Assembly: GCA_963678705.1 (NCBI GenBank)
Contig: OY783204.1
Span: 14,332,759 to 14,396,758, forward strand
Direction of reading: 5' to 3'
DNA from: Panorpa germanica
Taxonomy: Eukaryota > Arthropoda > Insecta > Mecoptera > Panorpidae
DNA length: 64,000 nt
The notes under the pieces are model-generated. The model saw only the letters and a program-made list of their open reading frames with translations. It was not told the DNA's origin and made no database searches. Shown in pieces: positions 9,350-21,780 of this stretch. The stretch's first letter is position 1, and each line of letters begins with the position of its first letter. A program made the translations under genes and the position numbers.

Positions 9350-10935
9350 ATAACCTCAAATTTGTAACTTTGATGTTTGATATAAGACATTAATAAGTGC
9401 GATAGACAAAAAAAGTGATAATAATTAGGTTAGTGTTAGTGCTAAAACATCAAGTGGTTTAAAATTCAAGAAATCTGTAGAGATATATAAGGAAGACCTC
9501 ATATAAACACTACAAATATACGGAAGACAAAAGGTTGCCGCCCACTATCAAGTAAGTCGAATAACATTAACTATAAATAATATTAAAACACAAGAATTAG
9601 TTTATACAAATGCGTGTTTTAAATAATAATGAGAGTGTATTAATTGTTATAAGTGATTAAGTGAACAATATATGCGGTTTTCTTGGAAATAGTGATTGAT
9701 CGTTCATGAACATTCAATGGTAACAAACAAATGGTAAGTAAGTAGGCATAAGTACAAGTATGTATATGAGATATTTATAGAAATTCAGTGTGCCTTTGTT
9801 GATGTCCGGTGGCCAAGTGACCTTCAAAGAATTAGACCGGCAAAAACCTATAGGTTCGTCTACTGCGCTATGGAGAACTATTTTCATTGTCGAACATTAT
9901 TTTACAAACCGATTACCGTTCCATGAAAAGGCAACTATCTAAAGGTTGTCCTCAGCGATCTGTAATGGGGCCTGAGCTCTGGAACATGGTATTCGACGAG
10001 AACTGTGTTTCTCACACGAAAGGTTGTGTAGACATATGTTTTGCCAACGATAATGTGATCCTTATCGGTGCAAATAGTACAGAAACCCTAGAAAGCCGTT
10101 CTTGACCTGCTATATATAAAATCTGTAGTTTCTTGAAGCTACAAAGCTACGAAACAAATACAGTACCAACGAATGATAAACTTGTAACACACCTTGCGCG
10201 TGTCACAAGGACGGAATGAAGCTTAAACTCGGCAAATATGCCGACACTATACAAGGGGGCATTTATGCTAATAGTTGTGTATTGTGCTTCGGCATGGTAT
10301 TACAGGATCAATCTTCCAGATCTTCCATGCAAAGAACTATGTTATTGACGATAACGCGTTGTTGCAGAACTGTATCTACAGAAGTGGTGCAAGTGATATT
10401 GGGGACAATTCCTTTAGATTTAAAAATCACTCATGCACTTACTCAAGTACAAATTACGCTAGAACTGAAAAAATCAAATTTAAATGATTTAAAATTAATG
10501 CGACAAATTTCGAGAATTTAAAGTTAATGCGGCTGTAGGATAAAAGTCTGGAGACGATACCAAATATATTGCCAAAGAGATGATTGCATATATGCATAAG
10601 CTCTGGCAAGACAGATAGGACTTAATACAGAAAGGAAGACCTACGTATTGGTTTACAACGACGTTAATATTGCTTTGCAACACAAGTGGTTCCTATCTAC
10701 TATGTGTGTGATCGGCTTCTGCTACTTTAGGTGAAAAAAGTGATTAAAAGTGAGAAATTAATTATGGAAAAAAATTAAATAAATTATATGAATACCTTTT
10801 AAAACGAAAAGTATTTAAGTTTGTTTTAAATTTGTGTTAATTTACCCTAAACAAAGTGTTTTAACAAAAGTTTGACAGTTGGAAACCAGTGTTAAAAACG
10901 AATTTTTCATTACGCGTACACGCGGTCTTATAAAC
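9350..10935 (+). repeat. Satellite unit 7 (chimera, type C front and type B back, 1586 bp)
   Basis: Identical to unit 3 up to 10352, then type B (GATAACGCG, AAATTTAAATG, AATACCTTTT). It has a private A-to-T in the palindrome block (GATTGCATATATGC) and CGGCTTCTGC. Confidence 0.94.
9789..10734 (+). pseudogene. R1-type LINE RT relic, unit 7
   Basis: RT core as unit 3, with TGA after LESRS (10103-10105). The post-RT block is type B. In the Trp-rich block Asn-to-Ile (ATGATTGCA) is private. Confidence 0.8.
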
Positions 10936-12521
10936 ATAACCTCAACTTTGTAACTTTGATGTTTGATATAAGACATTAATAAGTGCGATAGACAAAAAAG
11001 GTAATAATAATTAGGTTAGTGTTAGTGCTAAAACATCAAGTGGTTTAAAATTCAAGAAATCTGTAGAGATATATAAGGAAGACCTCATATAAACACTACA
11101 AATATACGGAAGACAAAAGGTTGCCGCCCACTATCAAGTAAGTCGAATAACAATAACTATAAATAATATTAAAACACAAGAATTAGTTTATATAAATGCG
11201 TGTTTAAAATAATAATGAGAGTGTATTAATTGTTATAAGTGATTAAGTGAACAATATATGCGGTTTTCTTGGAAATAGTAATTGATTGTTCATGAACATT
11301 TAATGGTAACAAACAAATGGTAAGTAAGTAGGCATAAGTACAAGTATGTATATAAGATATTTATAAAAATTCAGTGTGCCTTTGTTGATGTCCGGTGGCC
11401 AAGTGACCTTCAAAGAATTAGACCGGCAAAAACCTATAGGTACGTCTACTGCGCTATGGAGAACTATTTTCATTGTCGAACATTATTTTACAAACCGATT
11501 ATTGTTCCATGAAAAGGCAACTATCCAAAGGTTGTCCTCAGCGATCTGTAATGGGGCCTGAGCTCTGGAACATGGTATTCGACGAGAACTGTGTTTCTCA
11601 CTCGAAAGGTTGTGTAGACATATGTTTTGCCAACGATAATGTGATCCTTATCGGTGCAAATAGTACAGAAACCCTAGAAAGCCGTTCTTGACCTGCTATA
11701 TATAAAATCTGTAGTTTCTTGAAGCTACAAAGCTACGAAACAAATACGGTAACAACGAGTGATAAACTTGTAACACACCTTGCGCGTGTCACAAGGACGG
11801 AATGAAGCTTAAACTCGGCAAATATGCCGACACTATACAAGGGGGCATTTATGCTAATAGTTGTGTATTGTGCTTCGGCATGGTATTACAGGATCAATCT
11901 TCCAGATCTTCCATGCAAAGAACTATGTTATTGACGATGACGCGTTGTTGCAGAACTGTATCTACAGAAGTGGTGCAAGTGATATTATGGACAATTCTTT
12001 TAGATTTAAAAATCACTCATGCACTTACTCAAGTACAAATTACGCTAGAACTGAAAAAATCAAATTTTGATGATTTAAAATTAATGCGACAAATTTCGAA
12101 GATTTAAAGGTAATGCGGCTGTAGGATAAAAGTCTGGAGACGATACCAAATATATTGCCAAAGAGATGAATGCATATATGCATAAGCTCTGGCAAGACAG
12201 ATGGGACTTAATACAAAAAGGAAGACCTACGTTTTGGTTTACAAGGACGTTAATATTGCTTTGCAACACAAGTGGTTTCTATCTACTATGTGTGTGATCG
12301 GCTCCTACTACTTTAGGTGAAAAAAGTGATTAAAAGTGAGAAATTAATTATATAAAAAAATTAAATAAATTATATGAATACTTTTTCAAACGAAAAGTAT
12401 TTAAGTTTGTTTTAAATTTGTGTTAATTTACCCTAAACAAAGTGTTTTTACAAAAGTTTGACAGTTGGAAACCAGTGTTAAAAACGAATTTTTCATTACG
12501 CGTACACGCGGTCCTATAAAC
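10936..12521 (+). repeat. Satellite unit 8 (type D, 1586 bp)
   Basis: Type D marks are CTCAACTTTG at the start, AAAAAAGGTAATAA, GTTTAAAATAATAATG, and CTATCCAAAGG in place of CTATCTAAAGG. It ends in GGTCCTATAAAC. The closest relative is unit 13. Confidence 0.95.
11375..12320 (+). pseudogene. R1-type LINE RT relic, unit 8
   Basis: TAA-to-CAA at CTATCCAAAGG opens a second 61-codon frame over the motif A to GCPQ region, but this is not the RT frame. TGA closes the FAND frame at 11689-11691. ATATTATGGAC changes Gly to Trp in the VILGTIPLDL stretch. Confidence 0.8.
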
Positions 12522-14022
12522 ATAACCTCAAATTTGTAACTTTGATGTTTGATATAAGACATTAATAAGTGCGATGGACAAAAAAAGTGATAATAATTAG
12601 GTTAGTGTTAGTGCTAAAACATCAAGTGGTTTAAAATTCAAGAAATCTGTAGAGATATATAAGGAAGACCTCATATAAACACTACAAATATACGGAAGAC
12701 AAAAGTTGCCGTCCACTATCAAGTAAGTCGAATAACATTAACTATAAATAATATTAAAACACAAGAATTAGTTTATATAAATGCGTGTTTTAAATAATAA
12801 TGAGAGTGTATTAATTGTTATAAGTGATTAAGTGAACAATATATGCGGTTTTCTTGGAAATAGTGATTGATCGTTCATAAACATTCAATGGTAACAAACA
12901 AATGGTAAGTAAGTAGGCATAAGTACAAGTATGTATATGAGATATTTATAGAAATTCAGTGTGCCTTTGTTGATGTCCGGTGGCCAAGTGACCTTCAAAG
13001 AATTAGACCGGCAAAAACCTATAGGTACGTCTACTGCGCTATGGAGAACTATTTTCATTGTCGAACATTATTTTACAAACCGATTACCGTTCCATGAAAA
13101 GGCAACTATCTAAAGGTTGTCCTCAGCGATCTGTAATGGGGCCTGAGCTCTGGAACATGGTATTCGACGAGAACTGTGTTTTTCACTCGAAACGTTGTGT
13201 AGACATATGTTTTGCCAACGATAATGTGATAAAGCTACGAAACAAATACAGTAACAACGAATGATAAACTTGTAACACACCTTGCGCGTGTCACAAGGAC
13301 GGAATGAAGCTTAAACTCGGCAACTATGCCGACACTATACAAGGGGGCATTTATGCTAATAGTTGTGTATTGTGCTTCGGCATGGTATTACAGGATCAAT
13401 CTTCCAGATCTTTCATGCAAAGAACTATGTTATTGACGATGACGCGTTGTTGCAGAACTGTATCTACAGAAGTGTTGCAAGTGATATTGGGGACAATTCC
13501 TTTAGATTTAAAAATCACTCATGCACTTACTCAAGTACAAATTACGCTAGAACTGAAAAAATCAAATTTTGATGATTTAAAATTAATGCGACAAATTTCG
13601 AGGATTTAAAGTTAATGCGGCTGTAGGATAAAAGTCTGGAGACGATACCAAATATATTGCCAAAGAGATGAATGCATATATGCATAAGCTCTGGCAAGAC
13701 AAATGGGACTTAATACAAAAAGGAAGACCTACGTACTGGTTTACAAGGACGTTAATATTGCTTTGCAACACAAGTGGTTCCTATCTACTATGTGTGTGAT
13801 CGGCTCCTGCTACTTTAGGTGAAAAAAGTGATTAAAAGTGAGAAATTAATTATGGAAAAAATTAAATAAATTATATGAATACTTTTTCAAACGAAAAGTA
13901 TTTAAGTTTGTTTTAAATTTGTGTTAATTTACCCTAAACAAAGTGTTTTTACAAAAGTTTGACAGTTGGAAACCAGTGTTAAAAACGAATTTTTCATTAC
14001 GCGTACACGCGGTCTTATAAAC
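12522..14022 (+). repeat. Satellite unit 9 (type S, 1501 bp)
   Basis: Has the 83-bp deletion plus single-base losses in ACAAAAGTTGCC and in the tail A run. Shares GATGGAC and GTTCATAAAC with types A and S. Confidence 0.95.
12960..13822 (+). pseudogene. R1-type LINE RT relic, unit 9
   Basis: 83-bp deletion. Private Gly-to-Arg before FAND (CGAAACGTTG) and Ser-to-Phe at TCTTTCATGC. Confidence 0.8.
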
Positions 14023-15608
14023 ATAACCTCAAATTTGTAACTTTGATGTTTGATATAAGACATTAATAAGTGCGATAGACAAAAAAAGTGATAATAATTA
14101 GGTTAGTGTTAGTGCTAAAACATCAAGTGGTTTAAAATTCAAGAAATCTGTAGAGATATATAAGGAAGACCTCATATAAACACTACAAATAAACGGAAGA
14201 CAAAAGGTTGCCGCCCACTATCAAGTAAGTCGAATAACATTAACTATAAATAATATTAAAACACAAGAATTAGTTTATATAAATGCGTGTTTTAAATAAT
14301 AATGAGAGTGTATTAATTGTTATAAGTGATTAAGTGAACAATATATGCGGTTTTCTTGGAAATAGTGATTGATCGTTCATGAACATTTAATGGTAACAAA
14401 CAAATGGTAAGTAAGTAGGCATAAGTACAAGTATGTATATAAGATATTTATAAAAATTCAGTGTGCCTTTGTTGATGTCCGGTGGCCAAGTGACCTTCAA
14501 AGAATTAGACCGGCAAAAACCTATAGGTACGTCTACTGCGCTATGGAGAACTATTTTCATTGTCGAACATTATTTTACAAACCGATTATTGTTCCATGAA
14601 AAGGCAACTATCCAAAGGTTGTCCTCAGCGATCTGTAATGGGGCCTGAGCTCCGGAACATGGTATTCGACGAGAACTGTGTTTCTCACTCGAAAGGTTGT
14701 GTAGACATATGTTTTGCCAACGATAATGTGATCCTTATCGGTGCAAATAGTACAGAAACCCTAGAAAGCCGTTCTTGACCTGCTATATATAAAATCTGTA
14801 GTTTCTTGAAGCTACAAAGCTACGAAACAAATACAGTAACAACGAATGATAAACTTGTAACACACCTTGCGCGTGTCACAAGGACGGAATAAAGCTTAAA
14901 CTCGGCAAATATGCCGACACTATACAAGGGGGCATTTATGCTAATAGTTGTGTATTGTGCTTCGGCATGGTATTACAGGATCAATCTTCCAGATCTTCCA
15001 TGCAAAGAACTATGTTATTGACGATGACGCGTTGTTGCAGAACTGTATCTACAGAAGTGGTGCAAGTGATATTGGGGACAATTCCTTTAGATTTAAAAAT
15101 CACTCATGCACTTACTCAAGTACAAATTACGCTAGAACTGAAAAAATCAAATTTTGATGATTTAAAATTAATGCGACAAATTTCGAAGATTTAAAGGTAA
15201 TGCGGCTGTAGGATAAAAGTCTGAAGACGATACCAAATATATTGCCAAAGAGATGAATGCATATATGCATAAGCTCTGGCAAGACAGATGGGACTTAATA
15301 CAAAAAGGAAGACCTACGTTTTGGTTTACAAGGACGTTAATATTGCTTTGCAACACAAGTGGTTTCTATCTACTATGTGTGTGATCGGCTCCTACTACTT
15401 TAGGTGAAAAAAGTGATTAAAAGTGAGAAATTAATTATGTAAAAAAATTAAATAAATTATATGAATACTTTTTCAAACGAAAAGTATTTAAGTTTGTTTT
15501 AAATTTGTGTTAATTTACCCTAAACAAAGTGTTTTTACAAAAGTTTGACAGTTGGAAACCAGTGTTAAAAACGAATTTTTCATTACGCGTACACGCGGTC
15601 TTATAAAC
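14023..15608 (+). repeat. Satellite unit 10 (non-D front, type D back, 1586 bp)
   Basis: The first few hundred bases lack the type D start marks and carry AATAAACGG, shared with units 11 and 17. From GATTATTGTTCC onward it is type D. Best match in the RT and tail is unit 16, 9344 bp away. Confidence 0.93.
14462..15407 (+). pseudogene. R1-type LINE RT relic, unit 10
   Basis: Type D, with Trp-to-Arg in the conserved PELWN stretch (CTCCGGAAC), TGA at 14776-14778, and loss of the ATG that opens the next frame (GGAATAAAGC). Confidence 0.8.
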
Positions 15609-17108
15609 ATAACCTCAAATTTGTAACTTTGATGTTTGATATAAGACATTAATAAGTGCGATAGACAAAAAAAGTGATAATAATTAGGTTAGTGTTAGTG
15701 CTAAAACATCAAGTGGTTTAAAATTCAAGAAATCTGTAGAGATATATAAGGAAGACCTCATATAAACACTACAAATAAACGGAAGACAAAAGGTTGCCGC
15801 CCACTATCAAGTAAGTCGAATAACATTAACTATAAATAATATTAAAACACAAGAATTAGTTTATATAAATGCGTGTTTTAAATAATAATGAGAGTGTATT
15901 AATTGTTATAAGTGATTAAGTGAACAATATAAGCGGTTTTCTTGGAAATAGTGATTGATCGTTCATAAACATTCAATGGTAACAAACAAATGGTAAGTAA
16001 GTAGGCATAAGTACAAGTATGTATATGAGATATTTATAGAAATTCAGTGTGTCTTTGTTGATGTCCGGTGGCCAAGTGACCTTCAAAGAATTAGACCGGC
16101 AAAAACCTATAGGTACGTCTACTGCGCTATGGAGAACTATTTTCATTGTCGAACATTATTTTACAAACCGATTACCGTTCCATGAAAAGGCAACTATCTA
16201 AAGGTTGTCCTCAGCGATCTGTAATGGGGCCTGAGCTCTGGAACATGGTATTCGACGAGAACTGTGTTTTTCACTCGAAAGGTTGTGTAGACATATGTTT
16301 TGCCAACGATAATGTGATAAAGCTACGAAACAAATACAGTAACAACGAATGATAAACTTGTAACACACCTTTCGCGTGTCACAAGGACGGAATGAAGCTT
16401 AAACTCGGCAACTATGCCGACACTATACAAGGGGGCATTTATGCTAATAGTTGTGTATTGTGCTTCGGCATGGTATTACAGGATCAATCTTCCAGATCTT
16501 CCATGCAAAGAACTATGTTATTGACGATGACGCGTTGTTGCAGAACTGTATCTACAGAAGTGGTGCAAGTGATATTGGGGACAATTCCTTTAGATTTAAA
16601 AATCACTCATGCACTTACTCAAGTACAAATTACGCTAGAACTGAAAAAATCAAATTTTGATGATTTAAAATTAATGCGACAAATTTCGAGGATTTAAAGT
16701 TAATGCGGCTGTAGGACAAAAGTCTGGAGACGATACCAAATATATTGCCAAAGAGATGAATGCATATATGCATAAGCTCTGGCAAGACAAATGGGACTTA
16801 ATACAAAAAGGAAGACCTACGTATTGGTTTACAAGGACGTTAATATTGCTTTGCAACACAAGTGGTTCCTATCTACTATGTGTGTGATCGGCTCCTGCTA
16901 CTTTAGGTGAAAAAAGTGATTAAAAGTGAGAAATTAATTATGGAAAAAAATTAAATAAATTTTAATACTTTTTCAAACGAAAAGTATTTAAGTTTGTTTT
17001 AAATTTGTGTTAATTTACCCTAAACAAAGTGTTTTTACAAAAGTTTGACAGTTGGAAACCAGTGTTAAAAACGAATTTTTCATTACGCGTACACGCGGTC
17101 CTATAAAC
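15609..17108 (+). repeat. Satellite unit 11 (type S, 1500 bp)
   Basis: Has the 83-bp deletion, AATATAAGCGG, GTGTGTCTTTG, and the 3-bp tail loss with GGTCCTATAAAC. Unit 17 is its partner at 9344 bp. Confidence 0.95.
16048..16910 (+). pseudogene. R1-type LINE RT relic, unit 11
   Basis: 83-bp deletion. Ala-to-Val at motif A (GTGTGTCTTTG). Confidence 0.8.
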
Positions 17109-18693
17109 ATAACCTCAAATTTGTAACTTTGATGTTTGATATAAGACATTAATAAGTGCGATGGACAAAAAAAGTGATAATAATTAGGTTAGTGTTAGTG
17201 CTAAAACATCAAGTGGTTTAAAATTCAAGAAATCTGTAGAGATATATAAGGAAGACCTCATATAAACACTACAAATATACGGAAGACAAAAGGTTGCCGC
17301 CCACTATCAAGTAAGTCGAATAACATTAACTATAAATAATATTAAAACACAAGAATTAGTTTATATAAATGCGTGTTTTAAATAATAATGAGAGTGTATT
17401 AATTGTTATAAGTGATTAAGTGAACAATATATGCGGTTTTCTTGGAAATAGTGATTGATCGTTCATGAACATTCAATGGTAACAAAGAAATGATAAGTAA
17501 GTAGGCATAAGTACAAGTATGTATATGAGATATTTATAGAAATTCAGTGTGCCTTTGTTGATGTCCGGTGGCCAAGTGACCTTCAAAGAATTAGACCGGC
17601 AAAAACCTATAGGTACGTCTACTGCGCTATGGAGAACTATTTTCATTGTCGAACATTATTTTACAAACCGATTACCGTTCCATGAAGAGGCAACTATCTA
17701 AAGGTTGTCCTCAGCGATCTGTAATGGGGTCTGAGCTCTGGAACATGGTATTCGACGAGAACTGTGTTTCTCACACGAAAGGTTGTGTAGACATATGTTT
17801 TGCCAACATAATGTGATCCTTATCGGTGCAAATAGTACAGAAACCCTAGAAAGCCGTTCTCGACCTGCTATATATAAAATCTGTAGTTTCTTGAAGCTAC
17901 AAAGCTACGAAACAAATACAGTAACAACGAATAATAAACTTGTAACACACCTTGCGCGTGTCACAAGGACGGAATGAAGCTTAAACTCGGCAACTATGCC
18001 GACACTATACAAGGGGGCATTTATGCTAATAGTTGTGTATTGTGCTTCGGCATGGTATTACAGGATCAATCTTCCAGATCTTCCATGCAAAGAACTATGT
18101 TATTGACGATGACGCGTTGTTGCAGAACTGTATCTACAGAAGTGGTGCAAGTGATATTGGGGACAATTCCTTTAGATTTAAAAATTACTCATGCACTTAC
18201 TCAAGTACAAATTACGCTAGAACTGAAAAAATCAAATTTTGATGATTTAAAATTAATGCGACAAATTTCGAGGATTTAAAGGTAATGCGGCTGTAGGATA
18301 AAAGTCTGGAGACGATACCAAATATATTGCCAAAGAGATGAATGCATATATGCATAAGCTCTGGCTAGACAGATAAGACTTAATACAAAAAGGAAGACCT
18401 ACGTATTGGTTTACAAGAACGTTAATATTGCTTTGCAACACAAGTGGTTCCTATCTACTATGTGTGTGATCGGCTCCTGCTACTTTAGGTGAAAAAAGTG
18501 ATTAAAAGTGAGAAATTAATTATGGAAAAAAATTAAATAAATTATATGAATACTTTTTCAAACGAAAAGTATTTAAGTTTGTTTTAAATTTGTGTTAATT
18601 TACCCTAAACAAAGTGTTTTTACAAAAGTTCGACAGTTTAAAACCAGTGTTAAAAACGAATTTTTCATTACGCGTACTCGCGGTCTTATAAAC
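17109..18693 (+). repeat. Satellite unit 12 (1585 bp)
   Basis: Starts like a type S unit (GATGGAC) but lacks the 83-bp deletion. It loses one base in CCAACATAATG. The closing element is altered to CGTACTCGCG and the tail has AGTTCGACAGTTTAAAACC. Confidence 0.94.
17548..18492 (+). pseudogene. R1-type LINE RT relic, unit 12
   Basis: A one-base deletion falls within the catalytic motif C codons (GCCAACATAATG), shifting the frame there. Pro-to-Ser follows in GGGGTCTGAG. The Trp codon in the Trp-rich block is TAA. Confidence 0.8.
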
Positions 18694-20280
18694 ATAACCT
18701 CAACTTTGTAACTTTGATGTTTGATATAAGACATTAATAAGTGCGATAGACAAAAAAGGTAATAATAATTAGGTTAGTGTTAGTGCTAAAACATCAAGTG
18801 GTTTAAAATTCAAGAAATCTGTAGAGATATATAAGGAAGACCTCATATAAACACTACAAATATACGGAAGACAAAAGGTTGCCGCCCACTATCAAGTAAG
18901 TCGAATAACATTAACTATAAATAATATTAAAACACAAGAATTAGTTTATATAAATGCGTGTTTAAAATAATAATGAGAGTGTATTAATTGTTATAAGTGA
19001 TTAAGTGAACAATATATGCGGTTTTCTTGGAAATATAGATTGATTGTTCATGAACATTTAATGGTAACAAACAAATGGTAAAATAAGTAGGCATAAGTAC
19101 AAGTATGTATATAAGATATTTATAAAAATTCAGTGTGCATTTGTTGATGTCCGGTGGCCAAGTGACCTTCAAAGAATTAGACCGGCAAAAACCTATAGGT
19201 ACGTCTACTGCGCTATGGAGAACTATTTTCATTGTCGAACATTATTTTACAAACCGATTATTGTTCCATGAAAAGGCAACTATCCAAAGGTTGTCCTCAG
19301 CGATCTGTAATGGGGCCTGAGCTCTGGAACATGGTATTCGACGAGAACTGTGTTTCTCACTCGAAAGGTTGTGTAGACATATGTTTTGCTAACGATAATG
19401 TGATCCTTATCGATGCAAATAGTACAGAAACCCTAGAAAGCCGTTCTTGACCTGCTATATATAAAATCTGTAGTTTCTTGAAGCTACAAAGCTACGAAAC
19501 AAATACAGTAACAACGAATGATAAACTTGTAACACACCTTGCGCGTGTCACAAGGACGGAATGAAGCTTAAACTCGGCAAATATGCCGACACTATACAAG
19601 GGGGCATTTATGCTAATAGTTGTGTATTGTGCTTCGGCATGGTATTACAGGATCAATCTTCCAGATCTTCCATGCAAAGAACTATGTTATTGACGATGAC
19701 GCGTTGTTGCAGAACTGTATCTACAGAAGTGGTGCAAGTGATATTGAGGACAATTCTTTTAGATTTAAAAATCACTCATGCACTTACTCAAGTACAAATT
19801 ACGCTAGAACTGAAAAAATCAAATTTTGATGATTTAAAATTAATGCGACAAATTTCGAGGATTTAAAGGTAATGCGGCTGTAGGATAAAAGTCTGGAGAC
19901 GATACCAAATATATTGCCAAAGAGATGAATGCATATATGCATAAGCTCTGGCAAGACAGATGGGACTTAATACAAAAAGGAAGACCTACGTTTTGGTTTA
20001 CAAGGACGTTAATATTGCTTTGCAACACAAGTGGTTTCTATCTACTATGTGTGTGATCGGCTCCTACTACTTTAGGTGAAAAAAGTGATTAAAAGTGAAA
20101 AATTAATTATGCAAAAAAATTAAATAAATTATATGAATACTTTTTCAAACGAAAAGTATTTAAGTTTGTTTTAAATTTTTGTTAATTTACCCTAAACAAA
20201 GTGTTTTTACAAAAGTTTGACAGTTGGAAACCAGTGTTAAAAACGAATTTTTCATTACGCGTACACGCGGTCCTATAAAC
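18694..20280 (+). repeat. Satellite unit 13 (type D, 1587 bp)
   Basis: Type D unit with private changes GGAAATATAGATTG, GGTAAAATAAG and GTGTGCATTTG. Paired with unit 8 at about 7.76 kb. Confidence 0.95.
19134..20079 (+). pseudogene. R1-type LINE RT relic, unit 13
   Basis: Type D relic with TGA at 19448-19450, Gly-to-Asp in the GANS stretch (ATCGATGCA) and ATATTGAGGAC in the post-RT block. Confidence 0.8.
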
Positions 20281-20717
20281 ATAACCTCAAATTTGTAACT
20301 TTGATGTTTGATATAAGACATTAATAAGTGCGATGGACAAAAAAAGTGATAATAATTAGGTTAGTGTTAGTGCTAAAACATCAAGTGGTTTAAAATTCAA
20401 GAAATCTGTAGAGATATATAAGGAAGACCTCATATAAACACTACAAATATACGGAAGACAAAAGGTTGCCGCCCACTATCAAGTAAGTCGAATAACATTA
20501 ACTATAAATAATATTAAAACACAAGAATTAGTTTATATAAATGCGTGTTTTAAATAATAATGAGAGTGTATTAATTGTTATAAGTGATTAAGTGAACAAT
20601 ATATGCGGTTTTCTTGGAAATAGTGATTGATCGTTCATAAACATTCAATGGTAACAAACAAATGGTAAGTAAGTAGGCATAAGTACAAGTATGTATGAGA
20701 TATTTATAGAAATTCAG

Positions 20718-21580
20718 TGTGCCTTTGTTGATGTCCGGTGGCCAAGTGACCTTCAAAGAATTAGACCGGCAAAAACCTATAGGTACGTCTACTGCGCTAT
20801 AGAGAACTATTTTCATTGTCGAACATTATTTTACAAACCGATTACCGTTCCATGAAAAGGCAACTATCTAAAGGTTATCCTCAGCGATCTGTAATGGGGC
20901 CTGAGCTCTGGAACATGGTATTCGACGAGAACTGTGTTTTTCACTCGAAAGGTTGTGTAGACATATGTTTTGCCAACGATAATGTGATAAAGCTACGAAA
21001 CAAATACAGTAACAACGAATGATAAACTTGTAACACACCTTGCGCGTGTCACAAGGACGGAATGAAGCTTAAACTCGGCAACTATGCCGACACTATACAA
21101 GGGGGCATTTATGCTAATAGTTGTGTATTGTGCTTCGGCATGGTATTACAGGATCAATCTTCCAGATCTTCCATGCAAAGAACTATGTTATTGACGATGA
21201 CGCGTTGTTGCAGAACTGTATATACAGAAGTGTTGCAAGTGATATTGGGGACAATTCCTTTAGATTTAAAAATCACTCATGCACTTACTCAAGTACAAAT
21301 TACGCTAGAACTGAAAAAATCAAATTTTGATGATTTAAAATTAATGCGACAAATTTCGAGGATTTAAAGTTAATGCGGCTGTAGGATAAAAGTCTGGAGA
21401 CGATACCAAATATATTGCCAAAGAGATGAATGCATATATGCATAAGCTCTGGCAAGACAAATGGGACTTAATACAAAAAGGAAGACCTACGTATTGGTTT
21501 ACAAGGACGTTAATATTGCTTTGCAACACAAGTGGTTCCTATCTACTATGTGTGTGATCGGCTCCTGCTACTTTAGGTGA
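20718..21580 (+). pseudogene. R1-type LINE RT relic, unit 14
   Basis: 83-bp deletion. Cys-to-Tyr in the GCPQ motif (AGGTTATCCTC), and CTATAGAG replaces CTATGGAG upstream. Confidence 0.8.
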
Positions 21581-21635
21581 AAAAAGTGATTAAAAGTGAG
21601 AAATTAATTATGGAAAAAATTAAATAAATTATATG

Positions 21636-21660
21636 AATACTTTTTCAAACAAAAAGTATT
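21636..21660. other. Tail hairpin with 10-bp stem (unit 14)
   Basis: AATACTTTTT and AAAAAGTATT around CAAAC. A G-to-A change lengthens the stem by one pair. Confidence 0.75.
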
Positions 21661-21780
21661 TAAGTTTGTTTTAAATTTGTGTTAATTTACCCTAAACAAA
21701 GTGTTTTTACAAAAGTTTGACAGTTGGAAACCAGTGTTAAAAACGAATTTTTCATTACGCGTACACGCGGTCTTATAAAC

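Larger units (their letters stand above)
6259..10352 (+). repeat. Higher-order repeat, period 6258 bp, copy 2
   Basis: Units 5, 6 and the front of unit 7, in the same order as units 1-3. The block stops inside the post-RT region, so its edge is a recombination point within a unit. Confidence 0.88.
10936..14022 (+). repeat. Two-unit D-S block, copy 1 (units 8-9)
   Basis: A type D unit followed by a type S unit, joined by the GGTCCTATAAAC variant. The same pair returns about 7.76 kb on as units 13-14, with several point differences, so it is older than the 6258-bp duplication. Confidence 0.7.
14560..17370 (+). repeat. Higher-order repeat, period 9344 bp, copy 1
   Basis: Back of unit 10, all of unit 11 and the start of unit 12. 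It shares GTCTGAAGACG, AATAAACGG, AATATAAGCGG and the short unit-11 tail with copy 2. Edges are approximate. Confidence 0.75.
18694..21780 (+). repeat. Two-unit D-S block, copy 2 (units 13-14)
   Basis: Second D-S pair, with the same junction variant and order as units 8-9 but private changes in both members. Confidence 0.7.
20281..21780 (+). repeat. Satellite unit 14 (type S, 1500 bp)
   Basis: Has the 83-bp deletion, a 2-bp loss in GTATGTATGAG and one base lost from the tail A run. The tail hairpin reads TCAAACAAAAAG, which lengthens the stem to 10 bp. Paired with unit 9. Confidence 0.95.

Noticed and set aside
11376-11561. 61-codon frame in type D units
   Set aside because: It exists only because TAA became CAA at CTATCCAAAGG. 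Its frame is not the one with RT motifs over most of its length.
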